Positions 43,428 to 52,855 of a stretch of DNA of 64,000 bases are shown here, in pieces. The translations under genes and the position numbers were made by a program. Under the pieces are notes generated by a model. That model searched no databases. It was not told the origin of the DNA and saw only the letters and a list, made by a program, of their open reading frames with translations. The stretch's first letter is position 1, and the number at the start of each line of letters is the position of its first letter. Source of the DNA: Thalassospira lucentensis. GTDB taxonomy: Bacteria; Pseudomonadota; Alphaproteobacteria; Rhodospirillales; Thalassospiraceae. The DNA lies in assembly GCF_032921865.1 (NCBI RefSeq), contig NZ_CP136684.1, positions 2,267,001-2,331,000 on the forward strand, given 5' to 3'.

Positions 43428-44258
43428 ATGCCCAATATTTTGATCGTCCATGCCCACCCCGAGCCCAAATCGTTGACCAGCGCCTTGAAAGACGTTGCGG
43501 TTGAAACCCTGCGCGAGCAGGGGCACGAGGTCAAAGTCAGTGATCTTTATGCAATGAAGTGGAAGGCCGTCGCCGATGAGGCCGATTTTACCGAACCGAA
43601 TGATCCGGATCGGCTGATCTATGTAGCCGAATCCAAGTATGCCTATGCCGGTGGCACCCAAAGTGCGGACATCGCCGCCGAGCAGGAAAAGCTTTTATGG
43701 GCCGATGCGGTTATGTTCAGCTTTCCCATGTGGTGGTTCGGGATGCCTGCCATCATGAAAGGCTGGTTTGACCGGGTGTTTGCTTATGGCTTTGCCTATG
43801 GCGTGGGGGAGCATAATGACAAGCACTGGGGAGACCGGTATGGCGAGGGAACCCTTGCCGGGCGGCGCGCGATGGTGATTGTGCCGATTGGCGGCCGTGC
43901 ACCGCATTACAGTGAACGTGGCGTGAATGGCAGTCTTGAAGACATTCTTTGGCCGATCCATCACGGAGGGCTGTTCTATCCGGGGATGGATATCATGCCG
44001 CCATTCGCGGTTTATCACACTGACCGGATGGATGAGGCCGGATGGCATGATGCGGTGAAGGATTTAAAGCAGCGCCTGCAGGGCCTGTTTACCGATGCAC
44101 CGATCCCCTATCGCGCGCAAAATGGCGGTCACTATGACGCGCAACAGCGCCTTAAGCCAGGATTGGGACAGGGTGCGGGTGGCACGGCCATGCATCTGGT
44201 GCAATCTGGTGATCCGGAAGAAATCCTGCGGGGTACGGTCCGGCGTCTGGCGTCGTGA
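43428..44258 (+). CDS. Flavodoxin-fold NAD(P)H:quinone oxidoreductase (MdaB/NQO-like)
   Basis: A 276-residue protein with the flavodoxin-like start NILIVHAHPEPKSLTSALKDVAVETL and the FMN/FAD-contact segment ADAVMFSFPMWWFGMPAIMKGWFDRVFAYGFAYG. Members reduce quinones by two electrons and protect against redox cycling. ATG 43428 has aaagga upstream; an ORF extension to 43233 would overlap the LysR gene. The C-terminal 60 residues (Gln/Gly/Ala-rich) are longer than in MdaB. Confidence 0.9.
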   Translation: MPNILIVHAHPEPKSLTSALKDVAVETLREQGHEVKVSDLYAMKWKAVADEADFTEPNDPDRLIYVAESKYAYAGGTQSADIAAEQEKLLWADAVMFSFPMWWFGMPAIMKGWFDRVFAYGFAYGVGEHNDKHWGDRYGEGTLAGRRAMVIVPIGGRAPHYSERGVNGSLEDILWPIHHGGLFYPGMDIMPPFAVYHTDRMDEAGWHDAVKDLKQRLQGLFTDAPIPYRAQNGGHYDAQQRLKPGLGQGAGGTAMHLVQSGDPEEILRGTVRRLAS

Positions 44259-44267
44259 TCATAATGT

Positions 44268-44303
44268 ATCAAAGGGCTGAAACAGTGTGTTCGGCCCTTT
44301 GAT
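44268..44303. terminator. Shared hairpin between convergent genes
   Basis: ATCAAAGGGC at 44268-44277 pairs with GCCCTTTGAT at 44294-44303. It lies 10 bases after the quinone reductase stop and 22 bases after the malyl-CoA lyase stop. T-rich stretches are weak on both sides; it may serve both genes. Confidence 0.65.
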
Positions 44304-44324
44304 CAATCTTGTTCGGTTTTCGAC

Positions 44325-45311
44325 CTAACCTGCGTCGCGTGCGGCAATCGCCTCGGCCTGCCGGACCATGACTTCGGCCTGTTTGATCGATGCGATATCG
44401 ATCAAACGACCATCTAGGGCAACCGCGCCGGCACCTTCGGCCTGTGCCTTGATCATGGCTTCCAGGATGCGTTTGGCTTTGGTGACTTCGGCCTCGGACG
44501 GGGAATAGACATCGTTGGCAAGGGTGATCTGGCTGGGATGGATGGCCCATTTGCCTTCGCAGCCCAGAACCATGGCGCGCGCGGCCTGTGCACGATAGCC
44601 ATCCGGATCGGAAAAATCGCCAAACGGACCATCAATCGGGCGCAGACCATTGGCGCGTGCGGCCACCACCATGCGGGCAATGGCGTAGTGCCACATATCG
44701 CCCCAGTGATAATCGCGCGGATTATCGCCATCCTTGTCGGTCAGCACACCATAATGCGGGTTAGGTCCACCGATGCCGGTCGTCATTGCCTTGGTCGAGG
44801 CGGCGTAATCGGCCACACCAAAATGCAGGCTTTCATTGCGTTTGGATGCACCTGCAATTTCGTGGATATTCTGCATGCCAAGGGCGGTTTCAATGATCAG
44901 TTCGAACCCGATGCGCTTTTTGCGGCCCTTGGCGGCCTCGATCTGGGTTGCCATCATATCAAGCGCATAGACATCGGCCGCCGTTCCGACCTTGGGGATC
45001 ATGATCAGGTCAAGCCGGTCACCGGCCTGTTCGAGTACATCGACGACATCGCGATACATATAATGTGTATCAAGGCCGTTGATGCGGACCGAAAGCACCT
45101 TGTCGCCCCAGTCGATATCGTTGATGGCGGCAATGATGTTTTTGCGCGCCTGTTCCTTGTCGTTTGGCGCAACCGCGTCCTCAAGATCAAGGAAGATGGC
45201 ATCGGCCTTTGATCTGGCGGCCTTTTCAAACAGTTCGATGCGGCTGCCCGGAACGGCCAGTTCGGACCGGTTCAGACGTGCTGGTGCCGGGGTCGGTGTG
45301 GTGAAGCTCAT
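44325..45311 (-). CDS. mcl1: L-malyl-CoA/beta-methylmalyl-CoA lyase (HpcH/HpaI-citrate lyase beta family)
   Basis: A 328-residue CoA-ester lyase. The sequence tracks Mcl1 of Rhodobacter: LNRSELAVPGSRIELFEKAA, IFLDLEDAVAPNDKEQARKNI, RINGLDTHYMYRDVVDVLEQAGDRLDLIMIPKVG, FELIIETALGMQNIHEI, GPFGDFSDPDGYRAQA and KWAIHPSQITLAND. Mg2+-binding Glu/Asp of the family are kept. It cleaves malyl-CoA to acetyl-CoA and glyoxylate and also handles methylmalyl-CoA, as in the ethylmalonyl-CoA pathway. The product glyoxylate could feed the reductase family seen at 5627. ATG 45311 has ggag upstream. Confidence 0.85.
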   Translation of the reverse strand: MSFTTPTPAPARLNRSELAVPGSRIELFEKAARSKADAIFLDLEDAVAPNDKEQARKNIIAAINDIDWGDKVLSVRINGLDTHYMYRDVVDVLEQAGDRLDLIMIPKVGTAADVYALDMMATQIEAAKGRKKRIGFELIIETALGMQNIHEIAGASKRNESLHFGVADYAASTKAMTTGIGGPNPHYGVLTDKDGDNPRDYHWGDMWHYAIARMVVAARANGLRPIDGPFGDFSDPDGYRAQAARAMVLGCEGKWAIHPSQITLANDVYSPSEAEVTKAKRILEAMIKAQAEGAGAVALDGRLIDIASIKQAEVMVRQAEAIAARDAG

Positions 45312-45722
45312 GGTAACGTCTCTCCAAAGCCTGTCATTCTGGAAGGATCGGCCTGTTTGTGTTTGGGCCAAGCTTCCGGCGTTAAATGCTTTTGTCCCGT
45401 TTTCGGGATCGTACCGTGGCCGCCGTGACAGAATTCTGCGCCTGCGGTCATTGTGCGCCGCAGTAAGATAGAGCGAATTTGATCCAATTTATGGTGCGCA
45501 TGCTAACAGATGCAAGCCATTTTGCGCACACGACCATTGTCTGATGCCTATCGGAAGGCAACACGGAAACGGGTCTTTGCGGCTGAATTAGAAAAAACGC
45601 AGAAACACGGCATAAAGCAATGGCCCCTTAAGGATGCAGTGGTTAGATTACCGGCGATATTGCGGATCGGGCCTGCCCGATACCGTATCCTTGGGGGAAT
45701 TTCAGGCAGAACCAAACGGCCC
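45312..45722. other. Divergent control region, 411 bases
   Basis: This stretch separates the malyl-CoA lyase start (minus) and the chosen start of a diguanylate cyclase (plus). The plus frame is open back to 45510, so some of it could code a 71-residue basic extension, but that part has no recognisable domain or good ribosome site. No clear palindrome or RNA gene was seen. Confidence 0.4.
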
Positions 45723-46883
45723 ATGCGTCGCGCTTATTCCATTCTTGTCTCGGCCGGGCTGGCACCCTTTCTGATATTGGGGGCCTGTCTTGTGCTTGCG
45801 CTGTCACCCGGACTGGTTCCGGGTGAACTGGCGGGGCTTGTGCGATACGGGCCGTTCATCCTTGCGGTGCTTGGCGGTGCAATCGGGTGGTGGTTTAACC
45901 GCGGGCGGGCGGTTTTCGTCATGATCCTGCTTTTGGTCTGCTACTGGCTGCTGGTGGGGAATAGTGGCGGTTTTTCCTCCGATGGCCTTGCCTTCATGCG
46001 CATTGCGACGCTTTATCTGATCCCGGTCAATCTGCTGGTGCTTGGTTTTACCAAGGAACGCGGGGTTCTTAATCCGCGTGGCATTGCCCGGATGCTGGTG
46101 CTGGGATTGCAGCTTTTTGTCATGCTGATGCTGGCTGGCAAGGCCGATGTTGGCGCGGCGCTTTATCAGGTACTTAATTACCGGCTGATCGACACCGGAA
46201 CCTTTATGGCCGATATGCCGCAACCGGCCCTGATTCTGGCGGTTGTTTCGGTCGGTATTCTGCTTGCGCTGCATCGGCCGCTTGAAACCAGCTTTGCCGC
46301 CGCGATCATTGCCATTGCGGTGGCGACCGTTATGGGGCCGGGGTTTATCAAGTTCGGTTATCTGGCGGCGACGGGTGTGGTTCTGGCCGGGTTGGCGCAG
46401 GAAGCGTGGCGGATGGCGTTTGTTGATGATCTGACCGGTTTGCCCGGTCGTCGGGCATTGGGCCATGCCTTGGCCGAACTTGGCAGCCAGTATGCGATTG
46501 CGATGCTCGACGTCGATCATTTCAAGAAATTCAACGATACCTATGGTCATGATGTCGGCGATATCGTGTTGCGCAAGGTTTCGCGCGAACTAGCACGCGT
46601 TGGCGGCGGGGGAAAAGCCTTCCGTTATGGCGGCGAGGAATTCACCGTTGTCTTTGCCGGACGCAGTGCGGAAAAAGCCCACGAACCGCTGGAAGCCCTT
46701 CGTAAACGGATTGCCGCAACCAGAATTGCCCCGCCCGACAAAAACAAGACCGTTTCGGTCACCATCTCGGTCGGTCTTTCGGAACGGGATGAGGATATTG
46801 ATGATCCCTGGGCGGTGCTGAAACAGGCGGATGAAAAACTTTATGCCGCCAAGCAGGCGGGGCGCAACCGGGTTGCGGTTTAA
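45723..46883 (+). CDS. Membrane diguanylate cyclase (GGDEF)
   Basis: A 386-residue protein. About seven hydrophobic helices cover residues 1-220. A GGDEF domain follows (DDLTGLPGRRALGHAL, AMLDVDHFKKFNDTYGHDVGD, FRYGGEEFTVVF). The active-site loop GGEEF is intact; the usual RxxD inhibitory site before it is not evident. It would make cyclic di-GMP at the membrane. The start at 45723 is uncertain, since the frame is open to 45510 and no strong ribosome site marks either. Confidence 0.87.
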   Translation: MRRAYSILVSAGLAPFLILGACLVLALSPGLVPGELAGLVRYGPFILAVLGGAIGWWFNRGRAVFVMILLLVCYWLLVGNSGGFSSDGLAFMRIATLYLIPVNLLVLGFTKERGVLNPRGIARMLVLGLQLFVMLMLAGKADVGAALYQVLNYRLIDTGTFMADMPQPALILAVVSVGILLALHRPLETSFAAAIIAIAVATVMGPGFIKFGYLAATGVVLAGLAQEAWRMAFVDDLTGLPGRRALGHALAELGSQYAIAMLDVDHFKKFNDTYGHDVGDIVLRKVSRELARVGGGGKAFRYGGEEFTVVFAGRSAEKAHEPLEALRKRIAATRIAPPDKNKTVSVTISVGLSERDEDIDDPWAVLKQADEKLYAAKQAGRNRVAV

Positions 46884-47034
46884 GGGCGTCATTGGCGCGA
46901 TGTCGTGCCATTATTGGCAGAAAACCTGCATTTCCGGATGAAAATAGAACTATATTTAAGGTTTTGTTTTTCTTTTTTGAATCACCTATAGGGCGCACCG
47001 TGGGGTCGTTTCATTTAACGACAGGAGGTCTTCT

Positions 47035-48891
47035 ATGGCACGGATCATCGGTACAAACGAAGACGACGTGTTGAACCATACCTCTCGTGGTCGTGATATT
47101 ATTTATGGGCTGGATGGTGATGATGAAATCCATTTCAGCCAATCAGACACGGTGATTGGTGGGGCCGGGGGCGACAGCTTTTTCGTCAGTGGGCTATCTG
47201 ACGATTACGTGCTGTCATATGCGACCTCTGAGGAGCCACTGACATTCAAGTTTTACAATAATGAAGATGCCCCATCAGGCGAACAGGTCGCGCAGCTTGA
47301 CGCTAGTGGTGGTGACGCGGATGGCGATCAGCTGATTGTTGGGGAGTATGGCGACCATGTTTCCCAGAAGTTGGGCGTGATTGGTACTGACGGAGACGAC
47401 TATTTTGAAGGAGAAATAAGTGCGGTCGAAGGTGGCGGCGGTGCCGATACCATCAACTTTGATTTTCGCGATATATTTCCCAGTTCCTACTCCCGCTATG
47501 CGCCGACTGTTGCATATGGCAGTTCGCCCGAAGCCATTTATTTCGATCAGGACAGCATGATCGGTTATGGCGGGGATGCCGAGGGGGATGTGATTTCCTT
47601 TGCCGATGATAGCGAGTTGCGCGATCTGAATATACGCGGATCAAATCATGATGATCTGCTGATTGGCGGTGAGGAGCGGGGCGGAACGCTGTTTGGTGCC
47701 GGTGGTGACGATATGATGATCGGCCGGGGCGGTGATAATGCAATGTCCGGGGATAGCGGTAGCGATACCCTGATGGGACGTGCCGGTGATGATTTTCTGA
47801 CAGGGGGCAGCGGTGCTGATTTCCTTGATGGAGGCAGTGGGCAGGATACTGTCAGCTATCAGACTTCGGCCGAAGGTGTGCATATCGACCTTGGTGCTGG
47901 CATTGCCGGAGGCGGGGATGCGGACGGGGATGTGCTGACGGATGTCGAGGGCATTTTCGGAACCAGCCACAGCGACCTTTTGATCGGTGATGAACAGGGT
48001 AATAATATTGATGGCTATTTCGGCTACGACACCATCTATGGCAATGGCGGTGACGACACGTTAACCGGCATTACCGCCTATGGTGGCGATGGTAACGATA
48101 CTCTTTCGGGTTCGGAGTATGGACAACCTGATCGCGATTACCTTTACGGTGATGGCGGTGATGACACCATTCTAGGCAATGAAGGTGGCGACCGTCTGTA
48201 TGGCGGAGAGGGGAATGACACAGTTCTCGCCGGTTACACATATTACGGGGACGATCTTTTCCCGCCGGATGGCACTCATGCCGATGGTGGTGACGGTGAT
48301 GACATTGTCAAAGGCAATAATGCGGATGACTTTCTTTATGGCGGTGCCGGGGACGACCTTATGGAAGGTGGTCTTGGTGACGACGCGATGTATGGCGGTG
48401 ATGGCCAGGACATCTTGCGGGGTGGGCAATGGGAGGATCTGCTATCGGGTGGCGCAGGACGTGACCTTCTGGAAGGTGGCCGGGATGATGACCGGATGTT
48501 GGGGCAGGACGGTCATGATGTCCTGAGGGGAGAGCATGGCGAAGACCTGTTGTTTGGCGGGGATGGCAATGATCTTCTGACGGGCGGCCAATCGTCGGAC
48601 AGTTTCGTCTGGGCTACGTTCGAAGGCGGGGCGGAACGTGACCGTATTACCGATTTTGAAGCGGGCGAAAACGGCGATCGCTTTCTGCTTGGCAAAACAT
48701 TTCAGGAAAAAAGCGGCATCGATGATTTTGGTGATTTCATCAATCACGCAGAACAGAACGACACGGGTGTTTATGTCGATTTCAGTGGTGGCCGACATTA
48801 CAGCTATGGCGTTCAGATCGACGGGGTCGAGATCGGCGATCTGGTCGCTGATAATGTGGTCTTTGACGTAGATGATTACGGGACTTTGTAA
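47035..48891 (+). CDS. RTX-type calcium-binding repeat protein
   Basis: A 618-residue acidic protein. The N-terminus (MARIIGTNEDDVLNHTSRGRDIIYGLDGDDEI) already has a repeat-like unit. Residues about 205-520 are rich in nonapeptides of the GGxGxDxLx kind (GGDGNDTLSG, YGGAGDDLM, FGGDGNDLLTGG), which form a calcium beta-roll. There is no Sec signal; secretion by a type I system through the C-terminal region (FVWATFEGGAERDRITDFEAGENGDRFLL onward) is expected. No type I exporter is nearby. No enzymatic domain is recognised. aggagg precedes ATG 47035. Confidence 0.9.
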   Translation: MARIIGTNEDDVLNHTSRGRDIIYGLDGDDEIHFSQSDTVIGGAGGDSFFVSGLSDDYVLSYATSEEPLTFKFYNNEDAPSGEQVAQLDASGGDADGDQLIVGEYGDHVSQKLGVIGTDGDDYFEGEISAVEGGGGADTINFDFRDIFPSSYSRYAPTVAYGSSPEAIYFDQDSMIGYGGDAEGDVISFADDSELRDLNIRGSNHDDLLIGGEERGGTLFGAGGDDMMIGRGGDNAMSGDSGSDTLMGRAGDDFLTGGSGADFLDGGSGQDTVSYQTSAEGVHIDLGAGIAGGGDADGDVLTDVEGIFGTSHSDLLIGDEQGNNIDGYFGYDTIYGNGGDDTLTGITAYGGDGNDTLSGSEYGQPDRDYLYGDGGDDTILGNEGGDRLYGGEGNDTVLAGYTYYGDDLFPPDGTHADGGDGDDIVKGNNADDFLYGGAGDDLMEGGLGDDAMYGGDGQDILRGGQWEDLLSGGAGRDLLEGGRDDDRMLGQDGHDVLRGEHGEDLLFGGDGNDLLTGGQSSDSFVWATFEGGAERDRITDFEAGENGDRFLLGKTFQEKSGIDDFGDFINHAEQNDTGVYVDFSGGRHYSYGVQIDGVEIGDLVADNVVFDVDDYGTL

Positions 48892-48903
48892 CCAGCTACA
48901 CTG

Positions 48904-49425
48904 TTAAAGTTCTTCAAACCGGAACAGCATGCGCATTGATCCGGCAGTGTTGGCAAGTGTTGCCAGACAGGCGGCAGCACGGTCAGCCGGAATGGCGATA
49001 GCAAAGCGTGTGGTATAGATGCGTGCATCCTTTTCATCGGTTGCCGATGCCGCCAGTTGCACGATGTTGGCGTTGAATTCGATGAAAATCTCTGACAGCC
49101 GGGCAATCAGGCCGGGTTGATCAATGCCGGAACACTCAATCATATGGGTTGCCCCCGGTGCGCGGGTCAGAAGTGGGGCGGGCTGAATTTCTTCGACCGT
49201 GATTTCGGCCTGTTCCATAGGCAATTCAAAAAGGGCGGCTTCGCATTCGGTGATCGGGCAGGTGTCGGGAAGTTCGCAGGTGGTAATGAAATTTGCGCGT
49301 CCCTGATCAAGCATGAAACTGGTCGGACCAAGATTGGCCCCGATATCAAACAGACGACCGGATATATCCGATACCAGGCCGACACGATCGGTGCAGGAAA
49401 TGGTGATGCGCGTATTGGCGTTCAT
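48904..49425 (-). CDS. GcvR-like tandem ACT-domain protein
   Basis: A 173-residue protein of two ACT domains: residues 5-80 (TRITISCTDRVGLVSDISGRLFDIGANLGPTSFMLDQGRANFIT) and 92-170 (HMIECSGIDQPGLIARLSEIFIEFNANIVQLAASA). It resembles GcvR, which modulates the glycine-cleavage regulator GcvA, but no gcv gene is nearby. aaggag precedes ATG 49425. It converges on the RTX gene with a 12-base gap. Amino acid sensing is the likely role. Confidence 0.85.
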   Translation of the reverse strand: MNANTRITISCTDRVGLVSDISGRLFDIGANLGPTSFMLDQGRANFITTCELPDTCPITECEAALFELPMEQAEITVEEIQPAPLLTRAPGATHMIECSGIDQPGLIARLSEIFIEFNANIVQLAASATDEKDARIYTTRFAIAIPADRAAACLATLANTAGSMRMLFRFEEL

Positions 49426-49679
49426 GCGTGGGGCTCCTTGAGGCGGTCGTCAGATGGCATCAAGCATAGCATTCCTTGCCACTTCCGGGCACGGGCTTTT
49501 TCCCGTTTTCAACTTGCACAAGCGTTCCTGTACGCAAGCCAGCCTGATGTGGATGTCAGGGTGGCTATCACAATTAAATGAAGCATCACGATGGATCCGT
49601 TTACCGGGCACGGCGCGTAGGTTTTTCGACAGCAGAGATGTCGGGCACATCCGACAATATATGGACAGGAGTTCGAAAC

Positions 49680-50168
49680 ATGACTGCTTTGAAGAAAACC
49701 GTGATCGCAACCGTTGCCGCAGCGGCATTTGCATTGGCAAGTCTTCCGGCAAAGGCGGCTGACATCGTTGATACGGCGGTATCTGCCGGGTCCTTTAAAA
49801 CGCTTGTTACCGCGGTTCAGGCAGCCGGGCTTGTCGATACCCTTAAGGGTGAAGGACCCTTTACCGTGTTTGCGCCGACCGACGAAGCCTTTGCCAAGCT
49901 GCCGGCGGGCACGGTCGAAGACCTTCTGAAGCCGGAAAACAAGGAAAAGCTGGTCGCCATTCTGACTTATCACGTTGTACCGGGCAAAGTGATGGCAGCC
50001 GATATCGCGGGTAAGGAAATGGAAGTTGCCAGCGTGCAGGGCGACACCATTGATGTGAATGCCACAAGCGGCGTCATGGTTGATGGTGCGACAGTAACCC
50101 AGGCCGATATCGAAGCCGACAACGGCGTCATTCACGTGATTGATACGGTCATCATGCCTGCGATGTGA
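49680..50168 (+). CDS. Secreted fasciclin-domain protein
   Basis: A 162-residue protein with a Sec signal peptide (cut after AKA at about residue 26) and a single FAS1 domain: [45 protein letters not shown], with the H2 motif [13 protein letters not shown] and the end motif [13 protein letters not shown]. Such proteins are exported and take part in adhesion or cell-surface interaction. acaggag precedes ATG 49680. A strong terminator follows, so it is a single-gene unit. Confidence 0.93.
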   Translation: MTALKKTVIATVAAAAFALASLPAKAADIVDTAVSAGSFKTLVTAVQAAGLVDTLKGEGPFTVFAPTDEAFAKLPAGTVEDLLKPENKEKLVAILTYHVVPGKVMAADIAGKEMEVASVQGDTIDVNATSGVMVDGATVTQADIEADNGVIHVIDTVIMPAM

Positions 50169-50194
50169 GCCGGGCTGACAGGATATTGCAACTG

Positions 50195-50227
50195 CAGGCC
50201 CGAACGACACTGTTCGGGCCTGTTTTT
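50195..50227 (+). terminator. Rho-independent terminator of the fasciclin gene
   Basis: CAGGCCCGAAC at 50195-50205 pairs with GTTCGGGCCTG at 50212-50222 (11 bp, 6-base loop) and is followed by TTTTT. It also lies just past the end of the convergent gene at 50240. Confidence 0.92.
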
Positions 50228-50239
50228 CGTTGTCTGGGC

Positions 50240-50992
50240 TTAAGCGTTTGCGAATTCCTGCCGCGCACCTTCGGCCTGCGTATCAAGGTGGGTGCGCAAT
50301 TCATCGGGCAGGCCAAGACATCCGGCAAGCCTTGAAAGATATTGCTGTTCAAGTTGATCATCGGGATCAATCGACAGGCTGGATGCCAGATAGATTTCCG
50401 CACCCTGTTCGCTGGTTCGGGCCAGCCGGGCAATCGCCAATGGGTCAGCATCGGCGGAAAAGGCATCAAACAGAAAAGCCTTTTCCGATGCACCCAGTTC
50501 GAATTGTTCGATCTGGGCTGCAATGCGTTTGTGTTCGGTCTGATCGATATGACCATCCGACTTGGCAGCAGCGATCATCGCGCGCACCAAAGCAAGGCGG
50601 AAATCAACATCACCTTCGCCGCGTTCCTGTTCAGGGGCAAAGCCGCTATCGGCAGGAATGCTGGCAAGATCGGTATCACGGGCATGGCTTTGCGGTTTCT
50701 GGCGGTTGCTGTAATCGCGCCATGCCTTGTAGGCGAGGCCTGCAACCAGTGCGGTGCCGCCGTACGCCAGCACCTTGCCGCCCATTTTGCGGCCCTTTTT
50801 CGACCCGAGAACCGCAGACATCAATCCGCCGCTTAGCGCGCCACCGACAAGACCGCCTCCAAGGCCGCTATTGCCCAGCGCCTTGCCGATCCCGCCGGAC
50901 GATCCGCCGGAAGTGGCTTGCTTGATCCGGTCGCCGATCTGGCCGGTACTGCCGGAGCCGAGTACGCCACCGAGAATTTTTCCGATATCCAT
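50240..50992 (-). CDS. DUF533/TerB-like protein (YebE type)
   Basis: A 250-residue protein. The first part is Gly-rich (GKILGGVLGSGSTGQIGDRI..., LGGGLVGGALSGGLMSAVLGS) with one hydrophobic segment (VLAYGGTALVAGLAYKAW). The C-terminal 110 residues form a TerB/DUF533 helical domain (RLALVRAMIAAAKSDGHIDQTEHKRIAAQIE, LASSLSIDPDDQLEQQYLSRLAGCLGLP), with the acidic SDGHID metal-like motif. ATG 50992 has aaggag 6 bases upstream. The function is unknown; envelope stress is suggested for relatives. Confidence 0.88.
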   Translation of the reverse strand: MDIGKILGGVLGSGSTGQIGDRIKQATSGGSSGGIGKALGNSGLGGGLVGGALSGGLMSAVLGSKKGRKMGGKVLAYGGTALVAGLAYKAWRDYSNRQKPQSHARDTDLASIPADSGFAPEQERGEGDVDFRLALVRAMIAAAKSDGHIDQTEHKRIAAQIEQFELGASEKAFLFDAFSADADPLAIARLARTSEQGAEIYLASSLSIDPDDQLEQQYLSRLAGCLGLPDELRTHLDTQAEGARQEFANA

Positions 50993-51177
50993 TCCTGTCT
51001 CCTTGCGGGTTACGGGGCCGTTCCCCTGATATGTTTGAGGGACCGGCAGGGGCAAGGATGGCGGGGAAAAGTTGCACGATAAGGGCGGGGAATTGGCCAA
51101 AAGGTGTAATCCGGTTCACATTTCGGCGGTTTTATCGGATGAAAGCGGGGGCGCGGTGCTGCATGATCCGGAAATGG

Positions 51178-51209
51178 CAAAGGCCCGACGCGTTAACGTC
51201 GGGCCTTTG
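51178..51209 (-). terminator. Terminator hairpin after tRNA-Arg
   Basis: CAAAGGCCCGACG at 51178-51190 pairs with CGTCGGGCCTTTG at 51197-51209, 13 bp with a 6-base loop, directly downstream of the tRNA on the minus strand. Only a short T stretch follows. Confidence 0.75.
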
Positions 51210-51211
51210 AA

Positions 51212-51288
51212 TGGCGCGCCCGGAAGGATTCGAACCTCCGGCCTTCTGATTCGTAGTCAGATGCTCTATCCAGCTGAGCTACGGGCGC
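51212..51288 (-). tRNA. tRNA-Arg (anticodon ACG)
   Basis: The minus strand gives a 77-base cloverleaf. Acceptor GCGCCCG pairs with CGGGCGC, the D arm is GCTCAGCTGGATAGAGC, the anticodon arm TCTGA-CTACGAA-TCAGA has ACG at positions 34-36, and the T arm is GGAGG-TTCGAAT-CCTTC. Discriminator G and an encoded CCA close it. ACG is read as ICG after deamination and decodes CGU/CGC/CGA. Confidence 0.97.
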
Positions 51289-51623
51289 TTTGCCTTGGTT
51301 TCCGCCGGTTTGCGTTTGGTGCTCCCCGTCGGCGGAGCGGAACTTATGCAAACGAGCGGGGCATTGCAAGCGGTAAATTTCAAAAAACCGTATTTTTTCC
51401 GACAGCAGGTTTTTTCACGCTGCTAGGGCCTTGTTCTGCCCCGGTTTGTTGCGTTTGACACGGATATGACAAACTATGGCTAAAAAAGGGGCAAATGCGT
51501 CTTGTTCCACACGTGGTCGTGGACTAAGATGCATTCAATCCCGGGGGAGCAGGGGCTTGTTTCAATTCATAAAAAAGCAGGCCCAGGGAGATTCGCTTAT
51601 TCCTACTTAGGTAATAGATCGAA
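51289..51623. other. 335-base gap between tRNA-Arg and the lipoprotein gene
   Basis: No convincing gene was found here. The part next to the tRNA should hold its promoter; the part before 51624 should hold the lipoprotein promoter (AT-rich around 51460-51490 and 51565-51600). No integration repeat of the tRNA 3' end was noticed. Confidence 0.4.
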
Positions 51624-52745
51624 ATGGCCGTTCGTAAAACCTACCTCGCCGTAATCGGCGCCGCCCTTTTGCTGGGGGGATGTTCTTTTTCTTCAGAGGC
51701 CCTTTGGCCGACTTTGGCTGGCGAAGAGAATGCCGGCACTGAAAACTCGGCCGCGATGGCCGATACAAGCGGGGCAGATGCTACGACGTCGACCGATGTT
51801 GCGCGCAGCTCTCAACCGTTGACCGGCATGTCGCAGACCGGGACCTTTGTCGGGTCCAAGGTCGAAAACATGCAGGCCGAACTCAATCGCCTGAAATCGG
51901 CGCTGAGTGATCACAGCAACGAATTGCAGCAGCTTCGTGCGCAGACCGTTCGCAACTCGCAGGCCTATCACGGGACTGTGGCAGCGATCAGCGCGCGGCT
52001 TCAGGTTGGTACCACGCCGGGCAACCCGGTTCTGGTGCAGCAGTGGAATACTGCACAGCAGGAACTTGATCGTGTGAATGACGATATCGCGGCGATGAAT
52101 TCGCTGGCCAACAAAGTGGCCGCTGATTCGACGCTGTCGACTTTCCTTCTGGAATCTGTCCGGTCTGCCTATCAGGTTTCCGGCGCGGTTGACGAAGATC
52201 ACCGTCAGCTCGCACTGCTGGAAGACGAAACCAACCGCACCACGGTGCTGATTGACCGTCTTCTCAATGAAATCAGCGAAGGCCTTGCCCGTCAGACGTC
52301 TTATGTCAGCAACGAGCGTGCGAACCTCAATGCGCTGGCGCTGGCTGTCAAGAATGGCGAGATTTTCGGCGACGCGCTTTCCAAGCGTGTCTTCCAGTCG
52401 CAGGCTGCACCGGCATCCGCCGGTAGCAGCATGGCATCGACCAGCGATCGTCCGCTGGTCGTTATCCGTTTCGACAGCCCGAGCGTGAAATACGAGCAGG
52501 CGCTTTATAATGCGGTCAACCGCGTTCTGGAGCGCCGCCCGCAGGCCAGCTTTGATGTTGTTGCGGTAACGCCGAATCGCGGGACCCCGGCGCAGGTTGC
52601 GCTGAACAGCAACAAATCAAAACGCAATGCACAGTCGGTTCTGCGTTCCCTGACAGATATGGGAATGCCCAGCGCGCGTGTTCGTGTTTCTGATGCGACC
52701 AGTGCCTCGGTTTCGGCCAACGAGGTCCACGTCTTCGTCCGCTAA
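51624..52745 (+). CDS. Lipoprotein with coiled coil and OmpA-like C-terminus
   Basis: A 373-residue protein with a signal peptide and lipobox LLGGC (about residues 16-20). A low-complexity Thr/Ala/Ser linker follows, then a helical, coiled-coil-prone stretch (KVENMQAELNRLKSALSDHSNELQQLRAQ). The C-terminal 95 residues (VVIRFDSPSVKYEQALYNAVNRVLERRPQASFDVVAVTP, KSKRNAQSVLRSLTDMGMPSARVRVS) have the spacing of an OmpA-like peptidoglycan-binding fold, without clear catalytic features. It probably sits in the outer membrane and contacts the wall. The start has only a weak ribosome site. Confidence 0.82.
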   Translation: MAVRKTYLAVIGAALLLGGCSFSSEALWPTLAGEENAGTENSAAMADTSGADATTSTDVARSSQPLTGMSQTGTFVGSKVENMQAELNRLKSALSDHSNELQQLRAQTVRNSQAYHGTVAAISARLQVGTTPGNPVLVQQWNTAQQELDRVNDDIAAMNSLANKVAADSTLSTFLLESVRSAYQVSGAVDEDHRQLALLEDETNRTTVLIDRLLNEISEGLARQTSYVSNERANLNALALAVKNGEIFGDALSKRVFQSQAAPASAGSSMASTSDRPLVVIRFDSPSVKYEQALYNAVNRVLERRPQASFDVVAVTPNRGTPAQVALNSNKSKRNAQSVLRSLTDMGMPSARVRVSDATSASVSANEVHVFVR

Positions 52746-52790
52746 GACGGATTGAGGCAGGTTTTATCAACGGTTTGCCAAGCTTCTAGG

Positions 52791-52830
52791 CGGGTGCCCT
52801 GATCAATCGGGGTGCCCGTTTGTCATTTTG
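52791..52830 (+). terminator. Terminator-like hairpin after the lipoprotein gene
   Basis: CGGGTGCCC at 52791-52799 pairs with GGGTGCCCG at 52810-52818 with two G-T wobbles, then TTTGTCATTTT. It ends 26 bases before the next gene's ribosome site. Confidence 0.6.
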
Positions 52831-52855
52831 GACCGGGATGAAAGGGGACGTTCGC

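Noticed and set aside
47640-48620. Tandem DNA repeats in the RTX gene as a possible CRISPR or satellite array
   Set aside because: The repetition is at protein level (GGxGxDxLx), the DNA units vary, and there are no constant repeats with unique spacers.
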